A stretch of 64,000 nucleotides of DNA from Alcaligenaceae bacterium SAGV5. Lineage in GTDB: Bacteria; Pseudomonadota; Gammaproteobacteria; Burkholderiales; Burkholderiaceae_B. Position numbers and translations under genes: made by a program. The notes under the pieces are model-generated. The model was not told where the DNA came from, made no database searches, and saw nothing but the letters and a program-made list of their open reading frames with translations. Of this stretch, positions 8,380 to 17,299 are shown piece after piece; position 1 is the stretch's first letter; every line of letters begins with the position of its first letter. The DNA is taken from the NCBI GenBank assembly GCA_009360345.1, contig SPDP01000003.1, forward strand, positions 186,001 through 250,000. The letters run 5' to 3'.

Positions 8380-9180
8380 ATGAATCCCTTCATCGCCCGT
8401 CTGCGCGGCGGCGGTCCCGCTCCGCTCGGCATCTTTCTCATGTCGGGCAGCCCCATCGTCGCGGAGGCGATCGGCTGCAATGGTTTCGAATGGGCGATCG
8501 TCGACGCCGAACACTCGCCGATCGATGTCGCCGATGTCGCCCACATGCTCATGGCGATCGGTAGCACGCCCATGCTCGCGGTAGTGCGGGCGCCATGGAA
8601 CGAACCGGTGATCATCAAGCGGCTGCTGGACGCGGGCGCCGCCACCCTGCTGGTGCCTTTCGTGCAGGACGCGGAGGAGGCCGCGCGCGCCGCCGCCGCC
8701 GTCCGCTATCCGCCCCAGGGGCTGCGGGGCATGGCGGGGCTGAGCCGCGCATCGCGCTTCGGCGCCGTGGCGGATCATTTCCGGCGGGCCAATGCCGGCG
8801 TCGGGCTGATCGTGCAGATCGAGACCCCGCAGGCCCTGGACCGCATCGAGGACATCGCGGCCGTCGAGGGCGTCGACGCCGTGTTCATCGGACCGACCGA
8901 TCTGTCGGGCAGCATGGGCCTCTACGGCGACGGCGCCCATCCCGACGTCCAGGCCGCCACCGCGTCGGCGATCGCCCGTTGCAAGCGGATCGGCAAACCG
9001 GTGGGGACGCTGGCGGCTACGCTGGAATCGGCCGCCGCGCTGGCCCGGCAGGGGGCGGATTTCGTCGTGCTCGCGTCCGACCTGGGGCTGTTGCTGGGGC
9101 AGGTCCGGACCGCCCGGGCGGCGTGGAAGACGGCGTTCGGGGGCGGGCAGGACGGCCAGGCGTCCACGGTACGGTATTAG
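8380..9180 (+). CDS. HpcH/HpaI-family class II aldolase
   Basis: A 266-residue metal-dependent pyruvate-type aldolase. The HpaI signature is visible: VDAEHSPID with the catalytic His45, VVRAPWNEP with the Arg, QIETPQALDRI with metal ligand Glu148, and FIGPTDLSGSMG with Asp174. The family cleaves 4-hydroxy-2-oxo acids into pyruvate or oxaloacetate and an aldehyde, typically after ring cleavage. In this cluster it would be a late step following the ring oxygenase. The aldehyde product cannot be deduced. Confidence 0.88.
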   Translation: MNPFIARLRGGGPAPLGIFLMSGSPIVAEAIGCNGFEWAIVDAEHSPIDVADVAHMLMAIGSTPMLAVVRAPWNEPVIIKRLLDAGAATLLVPFVQDAEEAARAAAAVRYPPQGLRGMAGLSRASRFGAVADHFRRANAGVGLIVQIETPQALDRIEDIAAVEGVDAVFIGPTDLSGSMGLYGDGAHPDVQAATASAIARCKRIGKPVGTLAATLESAAALARQGADFVVLASDLGLLLGQVRTARAAWKTAFGGGQDGQASTVRY

Positions 9181-9352
9181 CGCCCGGGGGGCTTGGGGCG
9201 CCGCGGTGTTTCCGAGCCCCGGGGGCCGCGGCGTCGCCGCGACGCAAGCGCCTTCTCCGCATTGATGCGCTGGCATGGCCGCATCTGCCGCCGAACATGG
9301 TTTCCTCTGGCCAAAGGCAGTCCAATGACGCCTTTCACTGCTGGAGTCCATC

Positions 9353-10489
9353 ATGAACGCCAACGTTGCCGGTGTCGGCGCGCTCACCCTCGAACAGATG
9401 CAGGGGCAACTGGCCGCGGCGCCGGATTACCGGGTGGCCGACGATGCGCCGGCACGCCGCTTTACCGCCCTGGTCGAACGGCTGTGGGGGGGTAGCCTCA
9501 AGCCGCTGATGGCCGCGCCTGGCACCGGCGGGCGATTTTCGGAGGCGCCGCTCGCCTGCCCGGCAACCGCCAGCACCGGCTTGCTCGACCTGCCGCCGGG
9601 CGCCCGCTCCGAACCCTGGCGCAATGCCGATGCGATCGAGAATATCGTCGCGCTGGACGGCGGGTTGGACATTGCGTTCGGCCCCGCGCTGGATCATCGG
9701 GTCGCGCTGGGGCCCTTCGACATGTTTTCCGTGCCTGCCGGCCTGTTGCACCAGATCGTGAACCGGGCACCGGGCGCGGCGCGGGCGGTGATCTGCCTGA
9801 GCGTCCCGGAAGGCGGGACCTACGATGCGGTCTTCGATCCCGCATTGGCCGATACGGCTTGCGTCGAGGCCCGCCGCCGTCTTGGCCTGAGGTTCGAGGA
9901 CGGCACCGGCATCGATGCGGAGCCCGGCGGGATCGAGAAGCGTGTCACGCGCTTCGACACGCTCGTTCCCTACAAGAAGGATCTCAACCGCACGGGAGGG
10001 CTCCCGGCCGAAGCCACCGAGTCGCTGTCCGCCGGCTCGGTGTACCCCTTGATCGTGCCGGAGGGCCACGTGGGGCGCTCCCGCACCGCTCCCATGCATG
10101 GCCATCAAGGCCTCTACATTTCCATCGCGGAGTGCAGCGCGGGCAACGATGGCCCGCCTCCCCACGCGCATTCGGACACCCAGGAATCGTTCTTCGTGCT
10201 GGACGGTTCCTTCGACATGTGTACCGGCTTCGACAACGAGACCGTCGTTCCCGTCAAGGCGGGCGACCTGATCGCGATGCCCAAGCTGGTCATGCGCACG
10301 TTCCGGAATACCGCGGGCCGGCCCTCCCGCCTGCTGGTCATCATCCAGGGGCCGGGCCGGATGCAGGATACCGTGTCGTTCTCCCGCCGTATCGGCGAGG
10401 ACTTCGAGCGCCGCTTCGGCCGCCAGACGATCGAGGAATACGCCAAGATAAGAATGACCTTCGACGCCGAAGAGCGATTGGGGGCTTGA
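9353..10489 (+). CDS. Two-cupin protein, dioxygenase-like
   Basis: A 378-residue protein with two cupin folds. The N-terminal cupin covers roughly residues 70-150 and lacks an obvious metal triad. The C-terminal cupin (about 215-335) has PPPHAHSDTQESFFVLDG, giving a His-His-Glu metal site. The arrangement recalls gentisate or hydroxynaphthoate dioxygenases, which open aromatic rings, but a simple isomerase or sensor role is also possible. It follows a 172-nt gap with no clear promoter. The second half resembles the single-cupin gene at 21702. Confidence 0.65.
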   Translation: MNANVAGVGALTLEQMQGQLAAAPDYRVADDAPARRFTALVERLWGGSLKPLMAAPGTGGRFSEAPLACPATASTGLLDLPPGARSEPWRNADAIENIVALDGGLDIAFGPALDHRVALGPFDMFSVPAGLLHQIVNRAPGAARAVICLSVPEGGTYDAVFDPALADTACVEARRRLGLRFEDGTGIDAEPGGIEKRVTRFDTLVPYKKDLNRTGGLPAEATESLSAGSVYPLIVPEGHVGRSRTAPMHGHQGLYISIAECSAGNDGPPPHAHSDTQESFFVLDGSFDMCTGFDNETVVPVKAGDLIAMPKLVMRTFRNTAGRPSRLLVIIQGPGRMQDTVSFSRRIGEDFERRFGRQTIEEYAKIRMTFDAEERLGA

Positions 10490-10601
10490 TGTCCGCGCGG
10501 GGTGCTCCCGCGCCACGACCCGTCCGTCGCCGGCCCGCCGCCGCTTGAAGCGCGGCACCCGCCTTGTCGGCGCGCAACGAAAAAATCATGGAGACATCCC
10601 A

Positions 10602-11576
10602 ATGAGACGCATCGCCCACGCGGGGGCCAGCGCCGTTCTGGCGGCCTGTTTCGTATCGAACGCCATGGCGCAGGATACCTACCCCAATAAACCCCTACGC
10701 CTGATCGTCCCCTATGCGCCGGGCGCCATCACGGATCTGGCCGCCCGCCTGTTGGCCGAACATCTATCGGCCGGGCTTGGACAGCCCATCATCGTCGAGA
10801 ACAAGTCCGGCGGAGGGGCGCGCATCGGCGCGCTGGCGGTCGCCAATGCCCCGCCCGACGGCTACACGCTGCTTTTCGCGAATTCGGTCACGCACGGAAC
10901 CGTGCCCGCCATGTCGAGGTCCTTGCCGTTCGATCCGGTAAAGAGCTTCGCGCCCGTCGGGAGGGCCTTCGTATACAGCTCCACGCTGGTGTGCAATCAC
11001 GCGATTCCGCCGAACACCATCGGCGAGCTGATCCGGTACACCACCGAGCATCCCGACAAGTTGACGAATGCCACGGCCGGTCCGGGTACGGGACACGATC
11101 TGCTCGGCGGCTTGTACAACTCGGTGACCGGAGGCCGCATGCTCCATGTCCACTATCGTGGCGCCGCGCCGGCCTTGCAGGACGTGCTGGGCGGAACGGC
11201 GGATTGCATATGGGGCGGTGGCGACGTGAAGCAGTACGTGCAGAACGGCAAGCTCAAGGCATTCGCCACGAGCGGCGAGCGGCGCGACCCGGATTTCCCC
11301 GACGTGCCGACGATGGCCGAGGCCGGCGTGAAGAATTTCAAGATCGTCTGGTGGCAAGGCGTGGCCGCGCCTGCGGGCACGCCGCCGGCGGTGGTCGCGC
11401 GGCTGAACCAGGCGATCAACCAGGCCGTCGATGCGGCGGCGCTCAAGGAGCGGGCTCGGGTCCTCTCCCTGGTCCCGGCCGGCGGGTCGCCGGAAGACCT
11501 GGCCCGGATCATCCAGGAAGACCTGGCGCGGTACTCCGCCATTGTCAAAAGCGCGAATATTCCGTTCCAGGATTGA
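10602..11576 (+). CDS. Bug/TctC-family periplasmic solute receptor
   Basis: A 324-residue receptor of the Bug family. The start at ATG 10602 is chosen because GGAGACATCCC precedes it and it gives the standard signal peptide (MRRIAHAGASAVLAACFVSN, cleavage after AMA) and standard length. The mature protein begins YPNKPLRLIVPYAPGAITDL; the usual GGG before TD is replaced by PGAI, which may alter ligand contacts. It is 14 nt before the MDR gene, so transport and oxidoreduction are likely co-expressed. Confidence 0.88.
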   Translation: MRRIAHAGASAVLAACFVSNAMAQDTYPNKPLRLIVPYAPGAITDLAARLLAEHLSAGLGQPIIVENKSGGGARIGALAVANAPPDGYTLLFANSVTHGTVPAMSRSLPFDPVKSFAPVGRAFVYSSTLVCNHAIPPNTIGELIRYTTEHPDKLTNATAGPGTGHDLLGGLYNSVTGGRMLHVHYRGAAPALQDVLGGTADCIWGGGDVKQYVQNGKLKAFATSGERRDPDFPDVPTMAEAGVKNFKIVWWQGVAAPAGTPPAVVARLNQAINQAVDAAALKERARVLSLVPAGGSPEDLARIIQEDLARYSAIVKSANIPFQD

Positions 11577-11590
11577 GCACCGGATCAACG

Positions 11591-12586
11591 ATGAAAGCTA
11601 TTCAACTCCGCGTGACGGGCGGTCCGGAAGTCTTGGAGTATGTCGACGTTCCCACGCCCGTGCCGGGGCGCGCAGAGGTGCTCGTCCAGGCCCATTCCAT
11701 CGGCGTCGGCATGCCCGATCTTCTCGTCAGGAGCGGGCGCTATGCGTGGATGCCGCCCCTGCCGGCCATCCCCGGCATCGAAATGGCGGGGCGGGTGGCG
11801 GGCGTCGGCCCCGGGGTGACGGCGCTGGCCGAGGGCGATCCGGTGTTCGTATCGGCCCGCGACCTGCCCGTGCGCGGCAATTGCTATGCGCAGTACATCT
11901 GCGTGCCCGAACATGCCGTCCATCCGCTGCCGCCCGCCGCGGACCTGGAGGCCGCGGCCTGCCTGTCCAACTATCAGGTGGCATGGCATGTATTGAACAG
12001 CGCGACGCGAGGTTTCCTGTACGACGACATACTCGTCTGGGCCGCCGCCGGAGGCGTGGGCTCCGCCTTGCTCCAACTGGCGAAACTGGGCGGCAAGCGG
12101 GCCTACGGCATCGTCCGTGGCGCCGCCAAGCAGTCCTTCGCGCTGAGGCAGGGCGCGGATGCCTGCGCGGATTCCCGCGTCGACGACATCCCCGCCGCCG
12201 TGCAGGCGTGGACCGGCGGGAAAGGCGTGGACCTCATCCTCGATCCTGTCGGCGGCGCGGGGTTCGGGCAGAACTTCGATCTGTTGGCCAGGCTCGGCAT
12301 GGTCGTCAGCTACGGCATTCTCGACGGCCCGCCGCATCCTTCCTACGCGGAGGCGTTGCAGGCCCATTTCGGCCGTTCGCTGGCGGTGCGGTTTTTCTCC
12401 ATGCATGCGCTCGACGATGCACCCGCGCTCAGGCGCGTGGCGATGGATGCCCTGCTGCCTGACCTGGCCGCGGGCCGGATCGCGCCCCACATCCATGCCC
12501 GCCTGCCGCTGCGCGACGCGGCACAGGCGCATCGGCTGCTGGAGCAGGGAGCGGTCTTCGGCAAGATCGTCCTCGATCCCCGGTAG
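11591..12586 (+). CDS. Zinc-independent medium-chain oxidoreductase (quinone-oxidoreductase type)
   Basis: A 331-residue MDR-superfamily protein. The N-terminal GroES-like domain (MKAIQLRVTGGPEVLEYVDV ...) is followed by a Rossmann domain with AAAGGVGSALLQLAKLGG near residues 155-172. The zinc-binding cysteines of alcohol dehydrogenases are absent, placing it with the quinone oxidoreductase/enoyl reductase branch that uses NADPH. The ATG at 11591 gives the family's usual N-terminus. Two close relatives lie at 18461 and 20495. Substrate unknown. Confidence 0.82.
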   Translation: MKAIQLRVTGGPEVLEYVDVPTPVPGRAEVLVQAHSIGVGMPDLLVRSGRYAWMPPLPAIPGIEMAGRVAGVGPGVTALAEGDPVFVSARDLPVRGNCYAQYICVPEHAVHPLPPAADLEAAACLSNYQVAWHVLNSATRGFLYDDILVWAAAGGVGSALLQLAKLGGKRAYGIVRGAAKQSFALRQGADACADSRVDDIPAAVQAWTGGKGVDLILDPVGGAGFGQNFDLLARLGMVVSYGILDGPPHPSYAEALQAHFGRSLAVRFFSMHALDDAPALRRVAMDALLPDLAAGRIAPHIHARLPLRDAAQAHRLLEQGAVFGKIVLDPR

Positions 12587-12627
12587 CCGGAGGAGCGTCG
12601 CCGCCATTCCATCGCCCTGTGGCCATA

Positions 12628-12652
12628 CCCATATCGCCGTCGTCGATATGGG
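12628..12652. promoter_or_regulatory. Inverted repeat upstream of the hydrolase-TPP-CoA transferase genes
   Basis: CCCATATCG and CGATATGGG are perfect complements separated by 7 nt, in the 142-nt gap between the MDR and hydrolase genes. It may be an operator for a second transcription unit or a hairpin ending the first. No T-tract follows on the + strand, which makes a terminator less likely. Confidence 0.35.
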
Positions 12653-12728
12653 CCCGGCGAAAACCGCGTGATGTAATGCGTTCGCCTGCGCGGCCATCCA
12701 GGCCCCGATCATTGAAAAAGGAGATTCC

Positions 12729-13478
12729 GTGAGCCGTTCCATCGAATCGGGCGAGGCGCCCGCCACCCCGGAGCCGGGCGTGCCCGAACGTTTCGTGGTG
12801 GAGCACCGGGGCGTGCCGGTGCCGGCGGCGCTCTGGACGCCGGAAGGCCGGCCGGCGGCGATCGTCCAGGCGTGCCATGGCGGGAGCGGCCATAAAGAAT
12901 CACGCGCCATTCTGGCGATCGCGGCGCGGCTTTTGCCGCTGGGCATCGCCGTGCTGGCCATAGACGGGCCGGTGCAAGGCCGGCGCCGCGCAGACGGCAA
13001 CCTGGATCCGGCTGTCGCTCGGCAATCCTTCCGCGAGGCCTGGCGCGCCGGGGTGGGGCGGACCAGCATGGCGGAAGAAATGTCGGCGGCGCTGGACCAG
13101 GTCCTCGCCACGCGGCAATGGTCCGATCTTCCCGTCGGGTATGTCGGGGTGTCGATGGGAACGGCCTACGGCATTCCTTATCTCGCCGCGGACCGCCGCG
13201 TAAAGGCCGCCGTCATCGGCTTGTGGAGCACGACCTACGCGGCCAGCGAGCATCTGGCCGGGTTTGCGCGCAAGATGGACTGCGCCGTGTGGTTCACCCA
13301 GCAGTGGAATGACGAGTTCTTCGACAGGGAGGGCACGGCGGCGCTGTTCGATGCCATCGGATCGCCGGACAAGCGGCTCGTGGCCTATCCCGGCCCCCAC
13401 GTCGAACTGGAAGGAGAGCGGCTGACCGACGCGATCCACTTCATCCGCGGGCGCTTGCTGGAGGAATCGAGGCGATGA
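12729..13478 (+). CDS. Alpha/beta hydrolase (dienelactone-hydrolase-like)
   Basis: A 249-residue alpha/beta hydrolase starting at GTG. The nucleophile elbow is GVSMG (Ser about residue 140), the oxyanion region is ACHGGSGH near residues 48-55, an acidic residue stands in QQWNDEFFD, and the His is in YPGPHVELEG near the C-terminus, so the triad looks complete. It likely hydrolyses an ester or lactone intermediate in the cluster's pathway. Its end overlaps the TPP-enzyme start by four bases (ATGA), a tight translational coupling. No signal peptide is seen. Confidence 0.75.
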   Translation: MSRSIESGEAPATPEPGVPERFVVEHRGVPVPAALWTPEGRPAAIVQACHGGSGHKESRAILAIAARLLPLGIAVLAIDGPVQGRRRADGNLDPAVARQSFREAWRAGVGRTSMAEEMSAALDQVLATRQWSDLPVGYVGVSMGTAYGIPYLAADRRVKAAVIGLWSTTYAASEHLAGFARKMDCAVWFTQQWNDEFFDREGTAALFDAIGSPDKRLVAYPGPHVELEGERLTDAIHFIRGRLLEESRR

Positions 13479-15031
13479 CCGGGGCGGAAGTGCTGGTCCA
13501 CACGCTGGTGCAAAACGGGGTGGACGTCTGTTTCGCCAATCCCGGCACGTCGGAGATGCATTTCGTGTCCGCATTGGACCGCATCGACGGCATGCGCTGC
13601 GTGCTGGGCCTGTTCGAGGGCGTGGTGACCGGCGCGGCGGACGGCTACTACCGGATGACGCAGCGCCCGGCGGCGACGCTCCTGCATCTGGGGCCCGGCC
13701 TGGCGAACGGGCTTGCCAATCTGCACAATGCGAAGAAGGCGCGTTCGGGCATCGTCAACATCGTTGGCGATCACGCGACGGCCCACCTCGGGCTGAACGC
13801 GCCGCTTACCTCGGATGTCGAGGCGGTGGCGGCCCCGATGTCGAATTGGGTCCACACGATCCCGTCGGTGGAGACGGTGGCCGGAGACTGCATGGAGGCC
13901 GTGCGGCGCGCCTCGGGCCGGCCGGCCGAGATCGCCACGCTCATCCTTCCCGCGGACAAGGCCTGGAGCGCGGGCGCAGCCGTTCCGGCCGCGCCTCGGC
14001 CCGCGGCGGCCGGCGTGCCGCCGCCCGATTCGTCGGCCCTGGCGGCGGCCGTGGACGCGCTCAGGCATCGTGCCTCGTCCACGCTGCTCCTGCTCGGCGG
14101 GCGGGCGGTCCATGCGGATGCGGCCGATTGGGCCGGCAGGATTGCCGCGGCCACCGGCTGCGCCGTCATGTCCGAGTTCTACGTTCCGCGCCAGCAACGC
14201 GGCCGGGGCAGGTTTCCCGTTTCCCGGCTGCCCTACTCGGTCGATGCGGCAACCGCCGCGCTCGCGCGCTTCGACCACATCATCCTGGTGGAAGCGGCCG
14301 ATCCCGTCGCGTTCTTCGCCTATCCCGGCAAGCCCGGACGATTGTCCGCGCCGGGTAGCCGCATCATTGGCCTGTCCGGCCCCGAGCACGATGCGCAAGA
14401 GGTGTTGCGGGCGCTTGCCGAGGGCGTCGGCGCGACGCGCGGCGCCGTTCCCGCGCCGGACGGGAACATTCCCGCCGCGGGCGCGGACCAGCCGCTGGAT
14501 GCCGCGTCGATCGCGGCGGTGTTGGCGGCATGCATTCCCGAGCAGGCGATCGTCGTGGACGAAGCGATCTCCACCGGAAGGAATTTCGATCGCGCCACGC
14601 AAGGCGCGGCCCCGCACGATTGGCTCACCAACATGGGCGGCGCGATCGGGTATGGGCTGCCGGTGGCGGTCGGCGCCGCGATCGGCGCGCCCGGCCGCAA
14701 GGTGATCGCGCTGGAGGGGGACGGAAGCGCCATGTACACGCCCCAGGCGTTGTGGACCATGGTGCGCGAGTCGCTCGATGTGACGGTCGTGGTGTTCGCC
14801 AACCGTTCGTACCAGATCCTGCACGGCGAACTGGCCAACGTCGGCGCCGGCGCTCCTGGCGCGCGGGCGATCGATATGCTGACATTGGACCGGCCCGTCC
14901 TCGATTGGGTGTTCCTGGCGCGGGGAATGGGCATGGCGGCGACCCGGGCATGCAGTGCGAGAGAGTTGGACCGGCAATTGCGCGCGGCCTTGGCATCGGG
15001 GGGCCCCAGCCTGATCGAGGTATGCTTGTGA
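13475..15031 (+). CDS. Thiamine-diphosphate-dependent enzyme (acetolactate synthase/benzoylformate decarboxylase family)
   Basis: A 518-residue ThDP enzyme with three domains. The cofactor-activating glutamate is Glu48 in LGLFEGVVTGAADGY, and the ThDP/magnesium motif GDGS is at 415-418, with the distal Asn in VVVFANRSYQ. The family decarboxylates 2-oxo acids, ligates aldehydes, or cleaves 2-hydroxyacyl-CoA. It lacks any partner regulatory subunit, so acetolactate synthase proper is unlikely. It is followed 7 nt later by a class III CoA transferase, the same pairing as at 44016-46972. This suggests activity on a CoA thioester, which is inference. Confidence 0.8.
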   Translation: MTGAEVLVHTLVQNGVDVCFANPGTSEMHFVSALDRIDGMRCVLGLFEGVVTGAADGYYRMTQRPAATLLHLGPGLANGLANLHNAKKARSGIVNIVGDHATAHLGLNAPLTSDVEAVAAPMSNWVHTIPSVETVAGDCMEAVRRASGRPAEIATLILPADKAWSAGAAVPAAPRPAAAGVPPPDSSALAAAVDALRHRASSTLLLLGGRAVHADAADWAGRIAAATGCAVMSEFYVPRQQRGRGRFPVSRLPYSVDAATAALARFDHIILVEAADPVAFFAYPGKPGRLSAPGSRIIGLSGPEHDAQEVLRALAEGVGATRGAVPAPDGNIPAAGADQPLDAASIAAVLAACIPEQAIVVDEAISTGRNFDRATQGAAPHDWLTNMGGAIGYGLPVAVGAAIGAPGRKVIALEGDGSAMYTPQALWTMVRESLDVTVVVFANRSYQILHGELANVGAGAPGARAIDMLTLDRPVLDWVFLARGMGMAATRACSARELDRQLRAALASGGPSLIEVCL

Positions 15032-15038
15032 GTGGCTT

Positions 15039-16244
15039 ATGGGGCAGCGCGACATGACGACGGAATTGCCTTTGCGGGGCGTGCGGGTGCTTGATCTTTC
15101 CCGGGTGCTGGCAGGGCCCTGGTGCGGCATGGTGCTGGGTGATCTCGGCGCGGAGGTGATAAAAATCGAGCACCCGCGGCGAGGCGACGATACCCGTGAT
15201 TGGGGCGTCAGGGCGGACGATACCCGCACTGCCTACTTCAATAGCGCCAACCGGAACAAGCGCTCGGTCGGTATCGACCTGCAGACCCCGGCTGGCCAGG
15301 AACTGGCCTTGTCCCTGGCCAGCCGCTGCGACGTCGTGATCCAGAATTTCCGTTTCGGTGGCGCCGAGAAACTGGGGCTGGGTCACGCCCAGGTCCGCGC
15401 CGTCAAGCCTGACGTCGTCTATTGCTCCATTTCCGGATACGACCGTACCGGGGCCGAAGCGGCCCGGCCGGGCTACGATCTTGTCATCCAGGGCGAGACC
15501 GGATTGATGTCCATCAACGGCGAGCAAGGCCAGCGGCCGTTGAAATTCGGCATGGCGGTGGTCGATCTGTTTACCGGCATGTATGCCGCGCAAGCCGTGA
15601 TGGCCGCGTTGTTCGATCGGCAGCGCACCGGCTCGGGCCGGCATGTCGAGCTGGCGCTCTATGACTGCGGCTTGATGATCAGCGCGTATTGCGGGCTGGA
15701 AGCGCTGTTGAACGAACGCGATCCTCCGCGCTATGGCAACTCGCATCCGTCCATCGTGCCGTATGGCGTATTCGAGGCGCAGGATGGGCCGTTGGTCATC
15801 ACGGTGGGAAACAATGCCCAGTTCCAGCGTTTCTGCCGCGACGTCATCGAGCGTCCGGATCTGGCCGGCGACGAGCGCTATGCCACCAACACGAGCAGGA
15901 CCGCGCATCGACAGGCCTTGCTGGAGCAACTGGTCCCGGAGATCGCCGCGCGCTCCAGGGGCCTGTTGCTGGAACGACTGTGCGAAGCGGAGATTCCCTG
16001 TGGCGAAGTGCTCGGGCTGCTGGACGCGCTCCAATCGGAAGGGACGGCTTCAGGCGGGCTCCTGACGCCGCGCGCCGATGGCGTCGGCAGCGTGTTCGCG
16101 CCGCCTTATCGGCTGGACGGCGGCAGGCCGGAAGTCCGGCTGGCGCCACCCTCGCTGGGGGAAGGGACCCGGGATGTGCTGGGCGGGCTGCTCGGGCTGG
16201 ATGCCGAGGCGTTGGAAGCGCTGGCGCGCCAGCAGGTCATTTGA
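15039..16244 (+). CDS. Class III (CaiB/BaiF) CoA transferase
   Basis: A 401-residue family III CoA transferase (396 if the ATG at 15054 is used). It moves CoA between carboxylic acids through an aspartyl-CoA intermediate. The N-terminal LPLRGVRVLDLSRVLAGPW, NRNKRSVGIDL and the catalytic Asp in VVDLFTGMY (Asp176 from the first start) are all present. It is the last gene of the + strand cluster and runs 8 nt into the end of the opposing LysR gene. It likely activates the acid acted on by the preceding ThDP enzyme. Confidence 0.88.
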   Translation: MGQRDMTTELPLRGVRVLDLSRVLAGPWCGMVLGDLGAEVIKIEHPRRGDDTRDWGVRADDTRTAYFNSANRNKRSVGIDLQTPAGQELALSLASRCDVVIQNFRFGGAEKLGLGHAQVRAVKPDVVYCSISGYDRTGAEAARPGYDLVIQGETGLMSINGEQGQRPLKFGMAVVDLFTGMYAAQAVMAALFDRQRTGSGRHVELALYDCGLMISAYCGLEALLNERDPPRYGNSHPSIVPYGVFEAQDGPLVITVGNNAQFQRFCRDVIERPDLAGDERYATNTSRTAHRQALLEQLVPEIAARSRGLLLERLCEAEIPCGEVLGLLDALQSEGTASGGLLTPRADGVGSVFAPPYRLDGGRPEVRLAPPSLGEGTRDVLGGLLGLDAEALEALARQQVI

Positions 16245-17193
16245 GTTCGGCGGGATCGCGTCCGCAGGACGAAGCCGGAGCGAGCCTGACACCGATTTCC
16301 CTGAGGATGCCTCGCAGCCATTTGTGGGAAACCGAGTTGTGCAGGCGGTCGTGCCACAGCATGCTGATATCGACGCTGTCGACCTTGAACGGCAGATCCA
16401 GCAGGCGGATCGGGAGATGCCGCTGCGCCGACAGCGCCAGGCCCTCCGGCACGGCGGCCAGCAGCCTGTTCTTTGCGACGATCTGTGGCAGCAGCATGAT
16501 GCTGGATACCTGCAGGGCGACCTGGCGGACGTGGCCGGTACGCTCGAGCGCCTCGTCCACCATCAGTTCCATCGAGGCATAGGGAACCGGCGCCGCGCCC
16601 CACGTCACGTGGGGAAGCGCGACGAATTGGTCGAGCGTCAGGCGGTCGCCGATATCGGGGTGCCGGGCGTTGGCGATGCAGACCAGGCGCTGGGGATACA
16701 GGACGGTTTGATGCAGGTCCGGCGGGGGATGCCGGATGAACGCCAGCGCCAGATCGATATCGCCGTCGCGCAAATATTCGCGGGCGCGGCGAAGGTCGCC
16801 GGGGCTGACCGTGAAGCGCATGTGCGGAGCGATCTCTCCGGCAATCGCCATCAGCTCGGGCAGGACGAGCCGCGAGATGCCATCGGACGCCATGATGCGA
16901 AAGCGGGTCGTCGCGCTGGCGGCATGGAAGGTTTCCTCGCCTTCTTCCCGGCCCTCCAGCAGGTCGGCCATGGCGCGGAAACGCTTGACGAGTTCCATCG
17001 CCCGCGGCGTCGGCTGCATGCCGGTACTGGTCTGGACCAGCAAAGGGTCTTTCAAGGTCGTCCTGAGCTTGGCCAGGGCGGTGGACATCGCCGGCTGGCC
17101 GATGCCCATGCGTTCGGCGGCCCGGGTGACGTGGCCTTCGGTGATCAGGGCTTCGAGATAGACGAGATGTTGGAGATTGAGCCGCTCGATCAT
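16237..17193 (-). CDS. LysR-family transcriptional regulator
   Basis: A 318-residue LTTR with an N-terminal HTH (LNLQHLVYLEALITEGHVTRAAERMGIGQPAMSTAL) and an effector domain. It is clearly paralogous to the regulator at 22349: both share the DLHQTVLYPQRL, GDxRRxxEYLRDGD-type and LHQTVLYPQ segments. A TATAAT hexamer on the - strand at 17230-17235 lies upstream and may be its -10 element. It may control the Bug/MDR genes next to it or the cluster it faces. Confidence 0.85.
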   Translation of the reverse strand: MIERLNLQHLVYLEALITEGHVTRAAERMGIGQPAMSTALAKLRTTLKDPLLVQTSTGMQPTPRAMELVKRFRAMADLLEGREEGEETFHAASATTRFRIMASDGISRLVLPELMAIAGEIAPHMRFTVSPGDLRRAREYLRDGDIDLALAFIRHPPPDLHQTVLYPQRLVCIANARHPDIGDRLTLDQFVALPHVTWGAAPVPYASMELMVDEALERTGHVRQVALQVSSIMLLPQIVAKNRLLAAVPEGLALSAQRHLPIRLLDLPFKVDSVDISMLWHDRLHNSVSHKWLRGILREIGVRLAPASSCGRDPAELK

Positions 17194-17299
17194 GGCGCGC
17201 AGGGCCGGGACAATGGGTCGATGGCTTCTATTATAGAGAGCGGTGCGGGGCCCGCGCCGGGATCCGGGACGTGGAAGGGACGCCGTCCACGCCGCGCGG

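Noticed and set aside
13475..15031. Acetolactate synthase for branched-chain amino acid synthesis
   Set aside because: No regulatory small subunit or ilv gene is adjacent; context is catabolic.
13385..15229. A 614-residue open frame opposite the ThDP enzyme
   Set aside because: Arg/Ala/Gly-rich shadow of a well-supported gene on the other strand.
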